From the NCBI RefSeq assembly GCF_002280675.1, contig NZ_NCEN01000009.1:1-64000 (forward strand): DNA of 64,000 nucleotides, read 5' to 3'. Every line of letters starts with the position of its first letter. Within the stretch, counting starts at the first letter, position 1. Made by a program: the position numbers and the translations under genes. Positions 44,117 to 53,885 of the stretch are shown piece after piece. The notes beneath the pieces were generated by a model. That model saw only the letters and a program-made list of their open reading frames with translations. It was not told the origin of the DNA and did no database searches. Source of the DNA: Novosphingobium sp. 32-60-15 (GTDB taxonomy: Bacteria > Pseudomonadota > Alphaproteobacteria > Sphingomonadales > Sphingomonadaceae).

Positions 44117-45021
44117 CACCCCAGCATGGTCCCCACACCAATCCCCCGCCCGCGCAACAATGAAGCAGCATCCATTGCAGGCCTGCCTGCGCGCTGGATC
44201 ATTGTCGGACGGATCGCGCCAGAACCACAGGCAATCGTCAGCGCGTCATCCAACGTCACACTCGCAGCGCCGACACCCTCGACAACATCTGCCGCCAGCA
44301 CGCGATAGCGCTCACCCTCCAGTTCGAAGAAGGCTCCCGGTGCGGGGGCGAACGCGCGGATCTGGCGCTCCACCTCCACCGCCGCACGCGTAAAATCGAT
44401 GCGGCTTTCGGCCTTATCGATCTTGTGGGCATACGTCACGCCCTCCTCGGGCTGGACGACTGGCGGATAGGCCGCAAGATCGGCCAGCACTTGCACCATC
44501 AGGCCCGCGCCTGCTTCGGCCAGTTCGCTGGTCAATTCGCCCGCCGTCTTGCACGCAACCGGCGTTGCGATTTTCGCCAGCATCGGCCCGGTATCAAGCC
44601 CGCGCTCCATTTGCATGATAGTAACGCCCGTCTGCTCATCACCCGCCAGAATTGCGCGCTGCACCGGAGCCGCCCCGCGCCAGCGCGGCAGGATTGAGCC
44701 GTGGACGTTGAGGCAGCCCAGCTTCGGCGTATCCAGCACGGCTTGCGGCAGGATCAGGCCATAAGCCGCCACCACCGCGATATCGGCCACCAGCGCCGCC
44801 AATGCGGCCTGTTCGTCCGCACCTTTCAGCGAAACCGGGGTGCGCACTTCAATGCCGTGCCCCTCTGCCGCAAACTGCACCGGCGACGGCTGCAGCTTTT
44901 TGCCCCGGCCTGCGGGGCGTGGCGGCTGGCTATAGGCGGCGACAACCTGATGCCCTGCAGCAACCAGCGCGTTCAGCGTCGGCACCGCGAAATCGGGGGT
45001 TCCCATGAAGATGATGCGCAC
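44116..45021 (-). CDS. fmt: Methionyl-tRNA formyltransferase
   Basis: The 301-residue protein starts [15 protein letters not shown] and has the catalytic [21 protein letters not shown] and ITIMQM-like strand ([17 protein letters not shown]). It formylates initiator Met-tRNA using 10-formyl-tetrahydrofolate. Start is GTG at 45021 with GGGGAA upstream; the longer frame runs into a dispersed repeat. def lies nearby on the other strand, with recR between. Confidence 0.95.
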   Translation of the reverse strand: MRIIFMGTPDFAVPTLNALVAAGHQVVAAYSQPPRPAGRGKKLQPSPVQFAAEGHGIEVRTPVSLKGADEQAALAALVADIAVVAAYGLILPQAVLDTPKLGCLNVHGSILPRWRGAAPVQRAILAGDEQTGVTIMQMERGLDTGPMLAKIATPVACKTAGELTSELAEAGAGLMVQVLADLAAYPPVVQPEEGVTYAHKIDKAESRIDFTRAAVEVERQIRAFAPAPGAFFELEGERYRVLAADVVEGVGAASVTLDDALTIACGSGAIRPTMIQRAGRPAMDAASLLRGRGIGVGTMLG

Positions 45022-45041
45022 CTGCGTATGTTCCCCGTTAT

Positions 45042-45119
45042 CGTCATTGCGAGCGTAGCGAAGCAATCCAGAGCCACACGCGCAGCCCACTGGATTGCTT
45101 CGCTACGCTCGCAATGACG
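45042..45119. repeat. Dispersed inverted repeat, family B (copy 4)
   Basis: Begins CGTCATTGCGAGC and ends GCTCGCAATGACG, with internal GAAGCAATCCAGAGC and CTGGATTGCTTC arms. This is the most symmetrical of the four copies. It fills the divergent fmt/recR intergenic region, so it must lie in or beside both promoters. Confidence 0.87.
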
Positions 45120-45164
45120 AAAAGACACTTTCCTGCAACCGCCGCAGTCCCTATCCCCCCCTGC

Positions 45165-45761
45165 ATGGCATCGCAAGAGATCGAGGCACTTTCAGGCGCG
45201 TTGGCGCGGCTACCGGGGCTTGGGCCGCGTTCGGCACGGCGTGCGGTGCTATGGCTGATCAAGCGGCGCGAAACCGCGCTGGAGCAATTGCTGAACGCCC
45301 TGCGGCAGGTGCAGGAACTGCTGGTGGAATGCGACACGTGCGGCAATGTCGATACCACCAACCCTTGCGGCATTTGCGCCGACCCCCGCCGCGATGCGCG
45401 ATCGATCTGTGTGGTCGAGGAAGTGGCCGATTTGTGGGCGCTTGATCGCGCACGGCTGTTTACCGGCAAATACCATGTGTTGGGAGGGCGGCTATCCGCG
45501 CTGGAAGGCGTGCGCCCCGAAGACCTGACCATCGGTATGTTGCTGGACCGCATAGGCCAGGGCGGCGTTGATGAAGTGGTGCTGGCGATGAATGCCACGC
45601 TCGAAGGCCAGACCACTGCGCACTACATTGCAGAACGGCTGGAGGGCAGCCCCGTTCGTGTGACGCAACTGGCGCACGGGCTGCCGGTGGGCGGTGAACT
45701 GGATTACTTGGACGAAGGCACTTTGGCACAGGCGCTGCGGGCAAGAAGGCCGGTGGGCTAA
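45165..45761 (+). CDS. recR: Recombination protein RecR
   Basis: The 198-residue protein has the helix-hairpin-helix [16 protein letters not shown], the four-Cys zinc finger [16 protein letters not shown] and a Toprim domain ([13 protein letters not shown]). It acts with RecO/RecF in gap repair. The start at 45165 matches the usual RecR N-terminus; the upstream frame lies in a repeat. Confidence 0.95.
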   Translation: MASQEIEALSGALARLPGLGPRSARRAVLWLIKRRETALEQLLNALRQVQELLVECDTCGNVDTTNPCGICADPRRDARSICVVEEVADLWALDRARLFTGKYHVLGGRLSALEGVRPEDLTIGMLLDRIGQGGVDEVVLAMNATLEGQTTAHYIAERLEGSPVRVTQLAHGLPVGGELDYLDEGTLAQALRARRPVG

Positions 45762-45815
45762 CTGCCACCAAGTCACACTCTTGCGAGTCGGCGTCATCTT
45801 CCTTATCTGGCGCTT

Positions 45816-46382
45816 ATGGCCATTCTCGAAATCCTTGAAGTTCCCGATCCGCGTTTGAAGCAGGTTTCGGTTCCCGTTGAAAAGTTCGATGACGAACTTC
45901 GCACGCTCGTGTCCGATATGTTCGAGACGATGTACGATGCGCCCGGCATCGGCCTTGCCGCAATCCAGGTCGGTGTGCCGCTGCGCGTACTGGTGATCGA
46001 TCTTCAGCCCGATGATCCGGATGCAGAGCCGGTGGCTTGTGCGCACGATGGCCATGCCCATCATCACCAGCCCACCAAGCGCGAACCGCAAGTCTTTATC
46101 AATCCGGAGATTCTTGATCCTTCCGAAGAGCAGACGCTCTATCAGGAAGGGTGCCTTTCGGTGCCTGAAATTTACGCCGATGTGGAACGCCCCTCACGCA
46201 TCCGCGCGCGCTGGCAGGACCTTGATGGCAACCACCACGAACAGGACATGGACGGGTTGATGGCCACGTGTTTGCAGCACGAAATGGACCACCTTGAAGG
46301 CATTCTGTTCATCGACCACCTCTCGCGCCTCAAACGCCAGATGGCACTGCGCAAACTGGAAAAACTGCGCAAGGTGGCTTGA
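45816..46382 (+). CDS. def: Peptide deformylase
   Basis: The 188-residue metalloenzyme removes the formyl group from new proteins. The three motifs are present: [17 protein letters not shown] and QHEMDHLEG. Between the first two motifs is a His-rich insertion, [16 protein letters not shown] (about residues 74-89), that could bind metal and is not in E. coli Def. Confidence 0.95.
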   Translation: MAILEILEVPDPRLKQVSVPVEKFDDELRTLVSDMFETMYDAPGIGLAAIQVGVPLRVLVIDLQPDDPDAEPVACAHDGHAHHHQPTKREPQVFINPEILDPSEEQTLYQEGCLSVPEIYADVERPSRIRARWQDLDGNHHEQDMDGLMATCLQHEMDHLEGILFIDHLSRLKRQMALRKLEKLRKVA

Positions 46383-46458
46383 GGATAACCCGCGAAGGCT
46401 GGTTGCCACGAACATGAATAGCCGTTAGGTTCATGCTTCGTTCTTTTTAGGAACAAGC

Positions 46459-47961
46459 GTGGATACTGGTCTAATTCTTTTCGTTATCATTGCTTTGCTG
46501 GCTGGAATCGCATTTGGCTGGTTCCTTGGGTCACGGCCTGTCGCCGAATGGCGGGCGCGGGCGGATTCGCGCGATGTTGAGGCCAAGGCGCTGGAAGGCA
46601 CGGTCAAGGCGATGACCGTGGATATTGCCGCGATGAGCGAGCGGTTGCGGGCGATGGATGCGCTGTCGGCTGAACTGGCTGATGTGCGCCGTGATCGCGA
46701 TGAATTGGCCCCGGCGCTTGCTACTGCGCGGCAGCAGGCCGCCGATGCGCAAATGGTGCGCGCTGAACTGGTGCAAGTGCGGGCGGATCGCGAAGCTTTG
46801 AGCACCGCGATTGAGCGGTTGAAGGCTGATGCCGAAAACTTTGCCGAACAAAAGCGCATGCTGATCGAGGCGCAAGAGGCGCTGCGCAAGGAATTTGAAA
46901 ACGCGGGCAACAAAGTGCTGGAAAAAGCGCAGGAAACCTTCCTTGCGCGCGCGCAGGCCCGCTTTGAAGAGAGCGAAAAGTCGAGCGGGGAACGGCTCAA
47001 GGCCCTGTTATCGCCGGTCGATCAGCGGCTAAAAAGCTATGAAGAGCAAGTCGGCAAGTTGGAGAAGGAACGCGTCGATGCGTTCGGCAACCTCACCGGC
47101 CTGATCCAATCAATGCGCGACGGGCAGGAAGCTGTGCGCGCGGCGGCGGCGCAATTGGGCAATTCCTTGCGCAATGGCCCCAAAACGCGCGGGCGCTGGG
47201 GCGAATTGCAATTGCGCAACGTGCTGGAACAGTGCGGCCTTGCCGAGCATACCGATTTTGTCACTGAACAATCGATCGAGACCGATGAAGGACGGTTGCG
47301 GCCCGATGCAATCGTGCGCGTGCCCGGAAACAAGCTGCTGGTGATCGATGCCAAAGTGTCGCTCAACGCCTATCAGGATGCGTTCGAGGCGACTGATGAC
47401 GACGCCCGCAAGATCGCGCTTAACGCCCATGTCCAATCGATGCGCAACCACATCCAGACGCTGGGAGCGAAATCCTATCAAAGCCAGTTTGAAGAAGCGC
47501 CGGATTATGTATTGATGTTCGTTCCGGGTGAGCATTTCATAGCCGCCGCGCTCGAACGTGATCCCGCCTTGTGGGACTATGCGTTTGAACGGCGGGTGCT
47601 GCTGGCCAGCCCGACCAATCTGGTCGCGATTGCCCGCACTGTGGCGCAAGTGTGGCGGCAGGACGGCTTGGCGCGCGAGGCACGTGAAATCGGGCGCATG
47701 GGCGGTGAATTGTATGACCGCCTTGCCGTGGCCGCCGAACATTTGAAGCGCGTCGGCAATGGTCTTGATAGCGCGGTGACGAATTACAACAAATTTGTCG
47801 GCAGCTTTGAACGCAACGTCTTGTCAGCGGGTCGACGCTTGAAAGACAAGCATATCGAAATCGGCAAACGTGAGGTAGAAGAGGTGCCGCTGGTTGAAGC
47901 CGCGCCACGCTATGCCGATGCAGAGCCTGCAGCCTTTGAAGGAGATGCGGTTACGGAATGA
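46459..47961 (+). CDS. rmuC: RmuC-family DNA recombination protein
   Basis: The 500-residue protein has an N-terminal membrane anchor (VDTGLILFVIIALLAGIAFGWF), a long coiled coil (about residues 25-190) and the RmuC nuclease-like domain with RGRWGELQLRNVLEQCGL and VIDAKVSLNAYQDAFE. Start is GTG at 46459 with AGGA upstream. RmuC limits inversions at short repeats in E. coli. It overlaps the next gene by four bases. Confidence 0.92.
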   Translation: MDTGLILFVIIALLAGIAFGWFLGSRPVAEWRARADSRDVEAKALEGTVKAMTVDIAAMSERLRAMDALSAELADVRRDRDELAPALATARQQAADAQMVRAELVQVRADREALSTAIERLKADAENFAEQKRMLIEAQEALRKEFENAGNKVLEKAQETFLARAQARFEESEKSSGERLKALLSPVDQRLKSYEEQVGKLEKERVDAFGNLTGLIQSMRDGQEAVRAAAAQLGNSLRNGPKTRGRWGELQLRNVLEQCGLAEHTDFVTEQSIETDEGRLRPDAIVRVPGNKLLVIDAKVSLNAYQDAFEATDDDARKIALNAHVQSMRNHIQTLGAKSYQSQFEEAPDYVLMFVPGEHFIAAALERDPALWDYAFERRVLLASPTNLVAIARTVAQVWRQDGLAREAREIGRMGGELYDRLAVAAEHLKRVGNGLDSAVTNYNKFVGSFERNVLSAGRRLKDKHIEIGKREVEEVPLVEAAPRYADAEPAAFEGDAVTE

Positions 47962-48716
47962 ACAGACGGGCAGGATCAGCGCTGATCGCGGCATTCTGGT
48001 TGACGCTGGCCGGGTGTGAGCGTGAGGCGACGCCCGTTTCCACAGCGTCATCCAGTGCAGCGCCTGTCGTTGAACCCAGCGCCTTACCTTTGCCCGAACC
48101 CGTTGAAAGTCCTTCGCCTTCGGCCAGCGTAGAACCCCAGGGCATTGCTGGCATAGCTTATGCCCCACAAGACGATTGCGCCACGGCGCCGGGCTGGCCT
48201 GCGTTTCGCAAGTCGCTTGTTTCAGCGGTACGCGCGCGTGATGGAGCCGCGCTTGCCGCACTTGCATCCCCTGATGTGACACTGGACTATGGCGGTGGCA
48301 GCGGTGTGGGCGAACTGCAAAAGCGGCTGGCCGACCCTGACCGCCAGTTATGGGGCGAACTTGACGCGCTCTTGCCACTTGGCTGTGCGGTTGAAGGCGG
48401 ATTGGCGGCAATGCCGTGGGTATTCTGGAACGTACCCGAGGACGCAGACAGTTACACCGCCATGGTCGTCACGGACGCGAATGTGCCGCTTCGGGATGGG
48501 CCAAGGGGCAAGGAACTTGGCAATGTTGGCTGGTTTATCGTCAAGATTGATCCGATGGCGTATAAGCCGGATGCCAAGACCACCCGCGTTACACTGGATA
48601 ATGGTGACAAGGGCTGGGTCGAAACAGCCAAATTGCGCAGCCTGCTGGACTATCGGTTAATTGCCGAACCCAAGGATGATGGCTGGCAAATCACTGCATT
48701 CATTGCAGGTGATTGA
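47958..48716 (+). CDS. Lipoprotein with SH3-like domain
   Basis: The 252-residue protein has a lipoprotein signal ending LAGC, then a Pro/Ser-rich linker (PSALPLPEPVESPSPSASVE) and a domain ending with an SH3-like unit (DANVPLRDGPRGKELGNVGW). It is probably anchored in the envelope and may bind peptidoglycan. It overlaps rmuC by four bases and converges with the META-domain gene with no gap. Confidence 0.75.
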   Translation: MNRRAGSALIAAFWLTLAGCEREATPVSTASSSAAPVVEPSALPLPEPVESPSPSASVEPQGIAGIAYAPQDDCATAPGWPAFRKSLVSAVRARDGAALAALASPDVTLDYGGGSGVGELQKRLADPDRQLWGELDALLPLGCAVEGGLAAMPWVFWNVPEDADSYTAMVVTDANVPLRDGPRGKELGNVGWFIVKIDPMAYKPDAKTTRVTLDNGDKGWVETAKLRSLLDYRLIAEPKDDGWQITAFIAGD

Positions 48717-49121
48717 TCAGCTTTCGCTCAATTCCATTTCCACGGTGTGGCCGCCCGAGGTGAGCCGCAGCGTTTTACCACTGCGCAACAGTTCGGGCGC
48801 AGCAGAAAGCAGGGCGTTGACCGCTTCTTCCTGTTGCCAGACGGGGCCTTCGCAGAACATCCGCGTGGCCATCAGCGGGCCAGCAATCAACCGGTTGCCT
48901 TCGATGCGATATTCGCCGCCAATGCCGTTGCAACCGACATTGGCGCCAAGCCGGTTTTGGTCAAAACGCATGGAGGCCTTGTCAGGCATCACCGGCGCAG
49001 CGCCATCAATCCGCATGATCTTCCAGCGCGTATCAGACAGCGCGCTGGTGGCAGACGGCGCCGTGGCGCAACTGCCAAGCAGAGTAGCCGAAACGACGAT
49101 CATGGCGAGAGCGTTGCGCAT
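48717..49121 (-). CDS. META-domain (HslJ-like) lipoprotein
   Basis: The 134-residue protein has a lipoprotein signal (ATLLGSC) and one META domain: TRWKIMRIDG, then NVGCNGIGGEYRIEGNRL and MATRMFCEG. HslJ-like proteins are envelope proteins linked to stress and novobiocin tolerance in E. coli. Its stop directly abuts the stop of the converging SH3 lipoprotein gene. Confidence 0.85.
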   Translation of the reverse strand: MRNALAMIVVSATLLGSCATAPSATSALSDTRWKIMRIDGAAPVMPDKASMRFDQNRLGANVGCNGIGGEYRIEGNRLIAGPLMATRMFCEGPVWQQEEAVNALLSAAPELLRSGKTLRLTSGGHTVEMELSES

Positions 49122-49175
49122 GGCGTTGATAATGCACAGAACGGCTGACCATTTGATTAACCGGCCTGTCAGCGA

Positions 49176-49979
49176 TCACTCATCAAGCGTGGCAAGAACT
49201 TCATAAGCCAGGACAGCGCCAGCAACCGCAGCGTTAAGACTGTCGGCGCGGCCCTTCATCGGCATGGTCACACGCAAATCACAGGCCATTTCGTAGTCTT
49301 CTGGCAGGCCACGCGATTCGTTTCCGACCATGACGAAACAAGGCGCGGTATATGGTGCGCCGCGATAGGGCACGGCTTCGCGCAAGCTGGCGGCGACAAG
49401 TTGCCCCAGCCCTGCCCGCAACCACGCTGCGAAATCTTCCCAGCGCGCTTGCGCCAGTTGCTGGGTGAAGATCGCGCCCATGCTGGCGCGCACCGCTTCA
49501 ACCGAGAACGGATCCACGCAATCGTCGATCAGGATCAACCCGCCAGCACCCACCGCATCGGCTGTCCGCAGCATCGTACCAAGGTTGCCCGGATCACGCA
49601 TGGCATGCGCCACCAGCCAGATTGGCGCGGCCTTGCGGTCAATCCGTTGGATCGACGTATCCCATTCGGCGAAAACTCCGGCGACGGCTTGGGGGTTTTC
49701 CTTGCCGGTCACTTTGGCCAGAATATCGACCGGCAGTTCAATCACTTCGCCGCCCGCAGCATCGACCAATGCTTCAAGTTCATCAAGCAGAGGATGCCCC
49801 TCACGTCCTTGCGCCATCAGCAAAATTTCAGGGATGCGGCCACCTTCGCGGGCGTCAGTTAGCAGGCGAAGCCCTTCGGCGAGGAATTTGCGTTCCAGCC
49901 GCCGGTACTTCTTTTCGCGCAAAGATCGCACGAATTTGACCGTGGGGTTGGAATAGCCGGTGATGATCTTGCGCGTCAT
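49176..49979 (-). CDS. TrmH/SpoU-family RNA 2'-O-methyltransferase
   Basis: The 267-residue SPOUT methyltransferase has an N-terminal substrate-binding part (NPTVKFVRSLREKKYRRLERKFLAEG) and knotted SAM motifs AMRDPGNLGTMLRTADAVG, FVMVGNESRGLP and SLNAAVAGAVLAYEVL. It methylates ribose in rRNA or tRNA; the exact target is unknown. The start at 49979 was chosen over 50000 from the family N-terminus. Confidence 0.9.
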   Translation of the reverse strand: MTRKIITGYSNPTVKFVRSLREKKYRRLERKFLAEGLRLLTDAREGGRIPEILLMAQGREGHPLLDELEALVDAAGGEVIELPVDILAKVTGKENPQAVAGVFAEWDTSIQRIDRKAAPIWLVAHAMRDPGNLGTMLRTADAVGAGGLILIDDCVDPFSVEAVRASMGAIFTQQLAQARWEDFAAWLRAGLGQLVAASLREAVPYRGAPYTAPCFVMVGNESRGLPEDYEMACDLRVTMPMKGRADSLNAAVAGAVLAYEVLATLDE

Positions 49980-50019
49980 TGCGCCCCCATGCGTCAGCAA
50001 ACGTCGGGCGGCAAGTAGA

Positions 50020-50316
50020 TCAATCTTCGCCGAAGCCGTCCTTAATCAATCCGGTCAGCTTCATCAGGATCGCGTCGGCATCGCCTTCCGGGCCGGAAAC
50101 GGATACATCAACCGTGTCACCTTTGGCCGCACCCAGCATCATCAACCCGAGAATGGACGCGCCATTGGCGTCAGTACCGTCCTTGGCAACTATCACGTCA
50201 ATGCCTTCGGGCAGCTTGGCCACAGCGTTGACGAATTTGGCACTGGCACGGGCATGAAGGCCGCGCTGGTTTACTATCGTCACCGTTTCGCGGGTGACGT
50301 ACCCCTGATCTGACAT
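50020..50316 (-). CDS. ptsH: HPr phosphocarrier protein
   Basis: The 98-residue HPr has the active His in NQRGLHARASAKFV and the regulatory Ser in ANGASILGLMML. In alphaproteobacteria it belongs to a regulatory rather than a sugar-transporting phosphotransferase system. It lies one base after the EIIA gene; enzyme I is not present in the window. Confidence 0.94.
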   Translation of the reverse strand: MSDQGYVTRETVTIVNQRGLHARASAKFVNAVAKLPEGIDVIVAKDGTDANGASILGLMMLGAAKGDTVDVSVSGPEGDADAILMKLTGLIKDGFGED

Positions 50317-50317
50317 C

Positions 50318-50722
50318 TCACGCATCCTGCCCTAGAAATTCGGAAGCGATCGTTATGTAATTCCGGCCAGCGTCGCGCGCTGCCGATGTCGCTTCTTTTA
50401 CGCCCATGCAATTGCGCGCCTTGGCCAGACGGATCAGCATGGGCAGATTGATCCCGGCAATGACTTCGACTTTGCCGGCTTGCATTAATGAAATGGCCAG
50501 GTTGGATGGAGTGCCACCGAACAGATCGGTCAGGATGATCACACCTTCGCCGCTATCGACGCGTTTGATGGCATCAGCGATTTCCTTGCGGCGTTTTTCC
50601 ATATCATCGTTGGGGCCGATGCAGACGCCGATCACGTCCGTTTGTCGGCCAACGACATGCTCCATCGCATGGATAAATTCTTCGGCAAGTGCGCCGTGGG
50701 TAACGAGGATCAGACCAATCAT
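50318..50722 (-). CDS. PTS EIIA component, mannose type
   Basis: The 134-residue protein starts MIGLILVTHGALAEEFIHAM, with the phosphorylated His in VTHGALA, and has ILTDLFGGTPSNLAISLM. Without EIIB/EIIC it is a regulatory EIIA. It lies between rapZ and ptsH. The start at 50722 fits the family; the longer frame does not. Confidence 0.94.
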   Translation of the reverse strand: MIGLILVTHGALAEEFIHAMEHVVGRQTDVIGVCIGPNDDMEKRRKEIADAIKRVDSGEGVIILTDLFGGTPSNLAISLMQAGKVEVIAGINLPMLIRLAKARNCMGVKEATSAARDAGRNYITIASEFLGQDA

Positions 50723-50864
50723 GAACAGGGCAGGCTCCGAAGTGCGGCCAAACATCTTGCCAAACCGTGCATGAACGCAAGCTTGGCATGGATGCGGGGG
50801 ACACAAGACGACTGGGAATCGAAATGCATGACTTCCAGTACTGCCCCGCCCATCATCGTTATCA

Positions 50865-51797
50865 TTATCCCTTGCCGTTCGGGGCCTGCACGCCTTCCAG
50901 CATGTCAGCCGCCCGTGACGACAGGTTGCGATGCAGCAATGTGGGTGAAAATCCCGCAGTGCGCAAGCCAGAAGCTATCTGTTCAGCCATGAATACCGAA
51001 CGATGCCGCCCACCGGTGCAGCCAAAGGCAACGTGGACATAGGCTTTGCCCTGTTCCTGGTAGCGTGGCAGCAGTAGTAAAAGCAGATCATGAATGCGGG
51101 CGAAGGCTTCGGCAAAGGCGGGATCTTGCTGGATAAATGCGCCGACGGGGGCATCGCGCCCGGTCTGCGGGCGCAAGTCATCCACCCAGTGCGGATTGGC
51201 CAGAAAGCGCATATCAAACACTAGATCAGCAAGCGGCGGCGTGCCGCGTGAAAAACCGAAGCTGCTGATCGTCAAAGTGGTGGGTGCAGGCGTTTCAGCT
51301 GAAAATTGGGCGCGAATCGCCTGTTGCAAGTCATTCGTGGTAAAAGCGGTGGTGCTGATCACCACGTCGGCCCAGCGGCGCAAAGGTTCAAGCAATTCAC
51401 GCTCTGCCGAGATACCGGCTGCAGCAGGCTTATCCTCGCTCATCGGATGGCGACGGCGGGTTTCGTTATAGCGCCGCTCCAATTCGCTTCCCGCGCAATC
51501 AAGAAACAGGGTCGTGACCTGCAAATCTTTCCGCTGCGCCAGCTTTTTGACGATCCCGATGGTACGCGCCGGATCGAAACCGCGCGTCCGCGTGTCAAAA
51601 CCAATCGCCATGGGCGCGCCTGATTCGACGCGCGCCGAACCGGGTCCGGTTTCCAGCAAACGGTCAAGCAGGCGGATCGGGAAGTTGTCGATTGCCTCCC
51701 AGCCCAAGTCTTCCAGGGTGCGCAAGGCTGTCGTCTTGCCTGCACCCAGCAGACCAGTGACGAGTAAGATACGTTGCGGGTTCGACTCTTTGGCCAT
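50865..51797 (-). CDS. rapZ: RapZ-family nucleotide-binding protein
   Basis: The roughly 310-residue protein has Walker A VTGLLGAGKTTALRTLEDLG, then EAIDNFPIRLLDRLL and a C-terminal VAFGCTGGRHRSVFMAE. In E. coli RapZ tunes glucosamine-6-phosphate synthase through a small RNA; in alphaproteobacteria it is part of the hprK-ptsH block and its target is unclear. Two adjacent ATG codons (51800 and 51797) could start it. Confidence 0.93.
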   Translation of the reverse strand: MAKESNPQRILLVTGLLGAGKTTALRTLEDLGWEAIDNFPIRLLDRLLETGPGSARVESGAPMAIGFDTRTRGFDPARTIGIVKKLAQRKDLQVTTLFLDCAGSELERRYNETRRRHPMSEDKPAAAGISAERELLEPLRRWADVVISTTAFTTNDLQQAIRAQFSAETPAPTTLTISSFGFSRGTPPLADLVFDMRFLANPHWVDDLRPQTGRDAPVGAFIQQDPAFAEAFARIHDLLLLLLPRYQEQGKAYVHVAFGCTGGRHRSVFMAEQIASGLRTAGFSPTLLHRNLSSRAADMLEGVQAPNGKG

Positions 51798-51858
51798 CAT
51801 CCAATGCTTTGCGCTTTTGCGCAGGCAATGAAAAGTCCGGAAGCGGAGTTGTCCCGTA

Positions 51859-52284
51859 TCAGGAAATCATCAGCCCAAAAGTCTGTAGGGCAATTTCAGC
51901 ACGCAAAGCGAGGACCGGACTATCAGGAAAGAGCCGGACCAATGGTAGCGCGACGCCTGCGATAGTGACTGCCTCTGCCTTATCAATAAAGCGTGGGGCG
52001 TCCGGATCGAGATGGATCACCAGCCCTGCGGCAACAGGCGGGGACACTGGCATATCCACCAATCCGACATTGCGCACTTCCAGTTTGCCGATGATGTTGG
52101 GATGGGGGCTTGCGATCAAACGCCCATCGCTGTTGTTGATCATAATGCCATCATCGCCCACCAGCACCGCGCCGCGATCTATCAGGGCAAGCGCCAAGCT
52201 GGACTTGCCAGAACCGGGTGCACCTTCAATCAGCACCCCTCGTCCACAGATGGCAACACAGGTTGCTTGCCGCGCGATGGTCAT
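51859..52284 (-). CDS. hprK: HPr kinase/phosphatase, short alphaproteobacterial form
   Basis: The 141-residue protein keeps only the kinase core, with Walker A EGAPGSGKSSLALALIDRGA and LVGDDGIMI. It lacks the N-terminal domain of Firmicutes HprK, as is usual in alphaproteobacteria. It phosphorylates HPr on Ser. Its ATG overlaps the chvG stop by four bases. Confidence 0.9.
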   Translation of the reverse strand: MTIARQATCVAICGRGVLIEGAPGSGKSSLALALIDRGAVLVGDDGIMINNSDGRLIASPHPNIIGKLEVRNVGLVDMPVSPPVAAGLVIHLDPDAPRFIDKAEAVTIAGVALPLVRLFPDSPVLALRAEIALQTFGLMIS

Positions 52285-53885
52285 TCTGCCTCCTCTTCGG
52301 CCAGCAAGGGCAGGCTGAGCACCAGATAGGCGCCGGGTTTGCCGTCGGGCCTGTCATCCACAGCCAGCGTACCATCGTGTGCTTCGGCAATGGTGCGGGC
52401 TATGGCAAGGCCAAGGCCGCTGTGCGCGCCAAACGCTTCTTCGGTGGGGCGGACCGAATGGAACCGTTCGAAAACTTTCTGGCGTTCAGGCGCGGGAATG
52501 CCGGGGCCTTCGTCCGATACGGACAAATGCGCCATTTCTTCGTCACCCCAAGCGACAACTTCAACCACGCCGCCTGTTGGCGTAAAGGACACGGCGTTGT
52601 CGAGGAGGTTCTCAAGCACGCGTTCAAGCCGCGCGGCATCACCAGGGATCAGAGTGTCCCCGCCTGCATGTTTGAAGCGAATGGGCGTTGATGCGTTGGT
52701 GCGGACATCGCGCGCGCCAACGATTTGCGAGGCCAGCGCGGCCAGATCAAGCGGCATGAAAGTGGCTCGACTGAGTTCGGCGTCAATGCGGCTGGCGTCG
52801 GCAATTTCGGTGATCAGCCGGTCGATCCGCTGCACGTCATGCGCCGCAATGGCCGCCAGTTGGCGGCGAAGCGCCGGGTCTTCGACGCGCTCCATCGTTT
52901 CCAGCGCGCTGGACAGCGAGGCGAGCGGGTTCTTGAGTTCGTGCGCAACGTCGGCGGCGAACATTTCCACCGCGTCAATGCGTTGGCGCAGCGCGGTGGT
53001 CATATCGGATACGGCGCGCGCGAGCAGGCCGATTTCATCGCCGCGATCAGGCAGGCGGGGCACCACAACTTCGCGTTCACGGCCCAACCGCACGCGCACC
53101 GCGGCACGGACAAGCGCGCGCAAAGGCTGGACGATGGTGCGGGCAAGGAACAGCGAAAGCTGGATCGAAAGCAGCAGCGCAAAGCCGATGATGATTACCA
53201 GCGTCTGGCGCGCATCGCGCACCGATTGGGTAACGTCCAAGGCATTGCGCAAACTGAGCAGCACTTCGCCATTGTTGCCCACAGGTGCGGCGGCGGTGAT
53301 TACGGGCGTGCGGTCTGGTGCGTAACGCAGGAACACTTCTGTCTTGCCCGATTTGCGCGCGGCGGCAATTTCAGGCCAGCTTCCGGCAGGCTGCTCGGCG
53401 GTATCGCTATAGCGTTCAACCGATGGTGCGTTGACGATGAAGTCTACACCGCGATCAAGCAGGCGTGCCGCTTGTTGATACCACGGTTCGGTTTCAGGAT
53501 CGATCAGCGCGAAGGATGGCGGGGCCAAAGTAAAACTGTCGGCCAGCAGATGGCCCTGATTGTCATAAAGCCGCAAGCGCAAGGTTTGTTCGGTGCCAAT
53601 ACGGGCCAGCAGCTTGCGGCGCTGCGCCATCGGGCTGCCGTCCAATGCATCGGCGGCAATGTCAGCTTCGGCACGGGCCAGTTTGAAACGCTCTTCGACA
53701 AGCTGCGTGCGGTAGCTGTCGAGATAGAAGAAACCGCCCGCCAACAAGGCCAGCGCGATGACATTGAAGAACAGGATGCGCGTGGTGAGCGATACGCCGC
53801 GAATGCGCCAACGCCGCCCAAGGCGTGGCCGACGGCGCACTGGCGTCGCGTCGTCATTCTTCGGCAAAGCTGTATCCTGCGCCAT
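52281..53885 (-). CDS. chvG: ChvG-type sensor histidine kinase
   Basis: The roughly 534-residue protein has two membrane helices around a periplasmic sensor domain (about residues 45-280), HAMP, the dimerisation/phospho-acceptor His in [13 protein letters not shown], and an ATPase domain with [11 protein letters not shown] and DEGPGIP. It pairs with ChvI, which controls envelope, acid and central-metabolism genes. The start at 53885 overlaps the chvI end by 32 bases; a better start was not found. Confidence 0.9.
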   Translation of the reverse strand: MAQDTALPKNDDATPVRRRPRLGRRWRIRGVSLTTRILFFNVIALALLAGGFFYLDSYRTQLVEERFKLARAEADIAADALDGSPMAQRRKLLARIGTEQTLRLRLYDNQGHLLADSFTLAPPSFALIDPETEPWYQQAARLLDRGVDFIVNAPSVERYSDTAEQPAGSWPEIAAARKSGKTEVFLRYAPDRTPVITAAAPVGNNGEVLLSLRNALDVTQSVRDARQTLVIIIGFALLLSIQLSLFLARTIVQPLRALVRAAVRVRLGREREVVVPRLPDRGDEIGLLARAVSDMTTALRQRIDAVEMFAADVAHELKNPLASLSSALETMERVEDPALRRQLAAIAAHDVQRIDRLITEIADASRIDAELSRATFMPLDLAALASQIVGARDVRTNASTPIRFKHAGGDTLIPGDAARLERVLENLLDNAVSFTPTGGVVEVVAWGDEEMAHLSVSDEGPGIPAPERQKVFERFHSVRPTEEAFGAHSGLGLAIARTIAEAHDGTLAVDDRPDGKPGAYLVLSLPLLAEEEAE

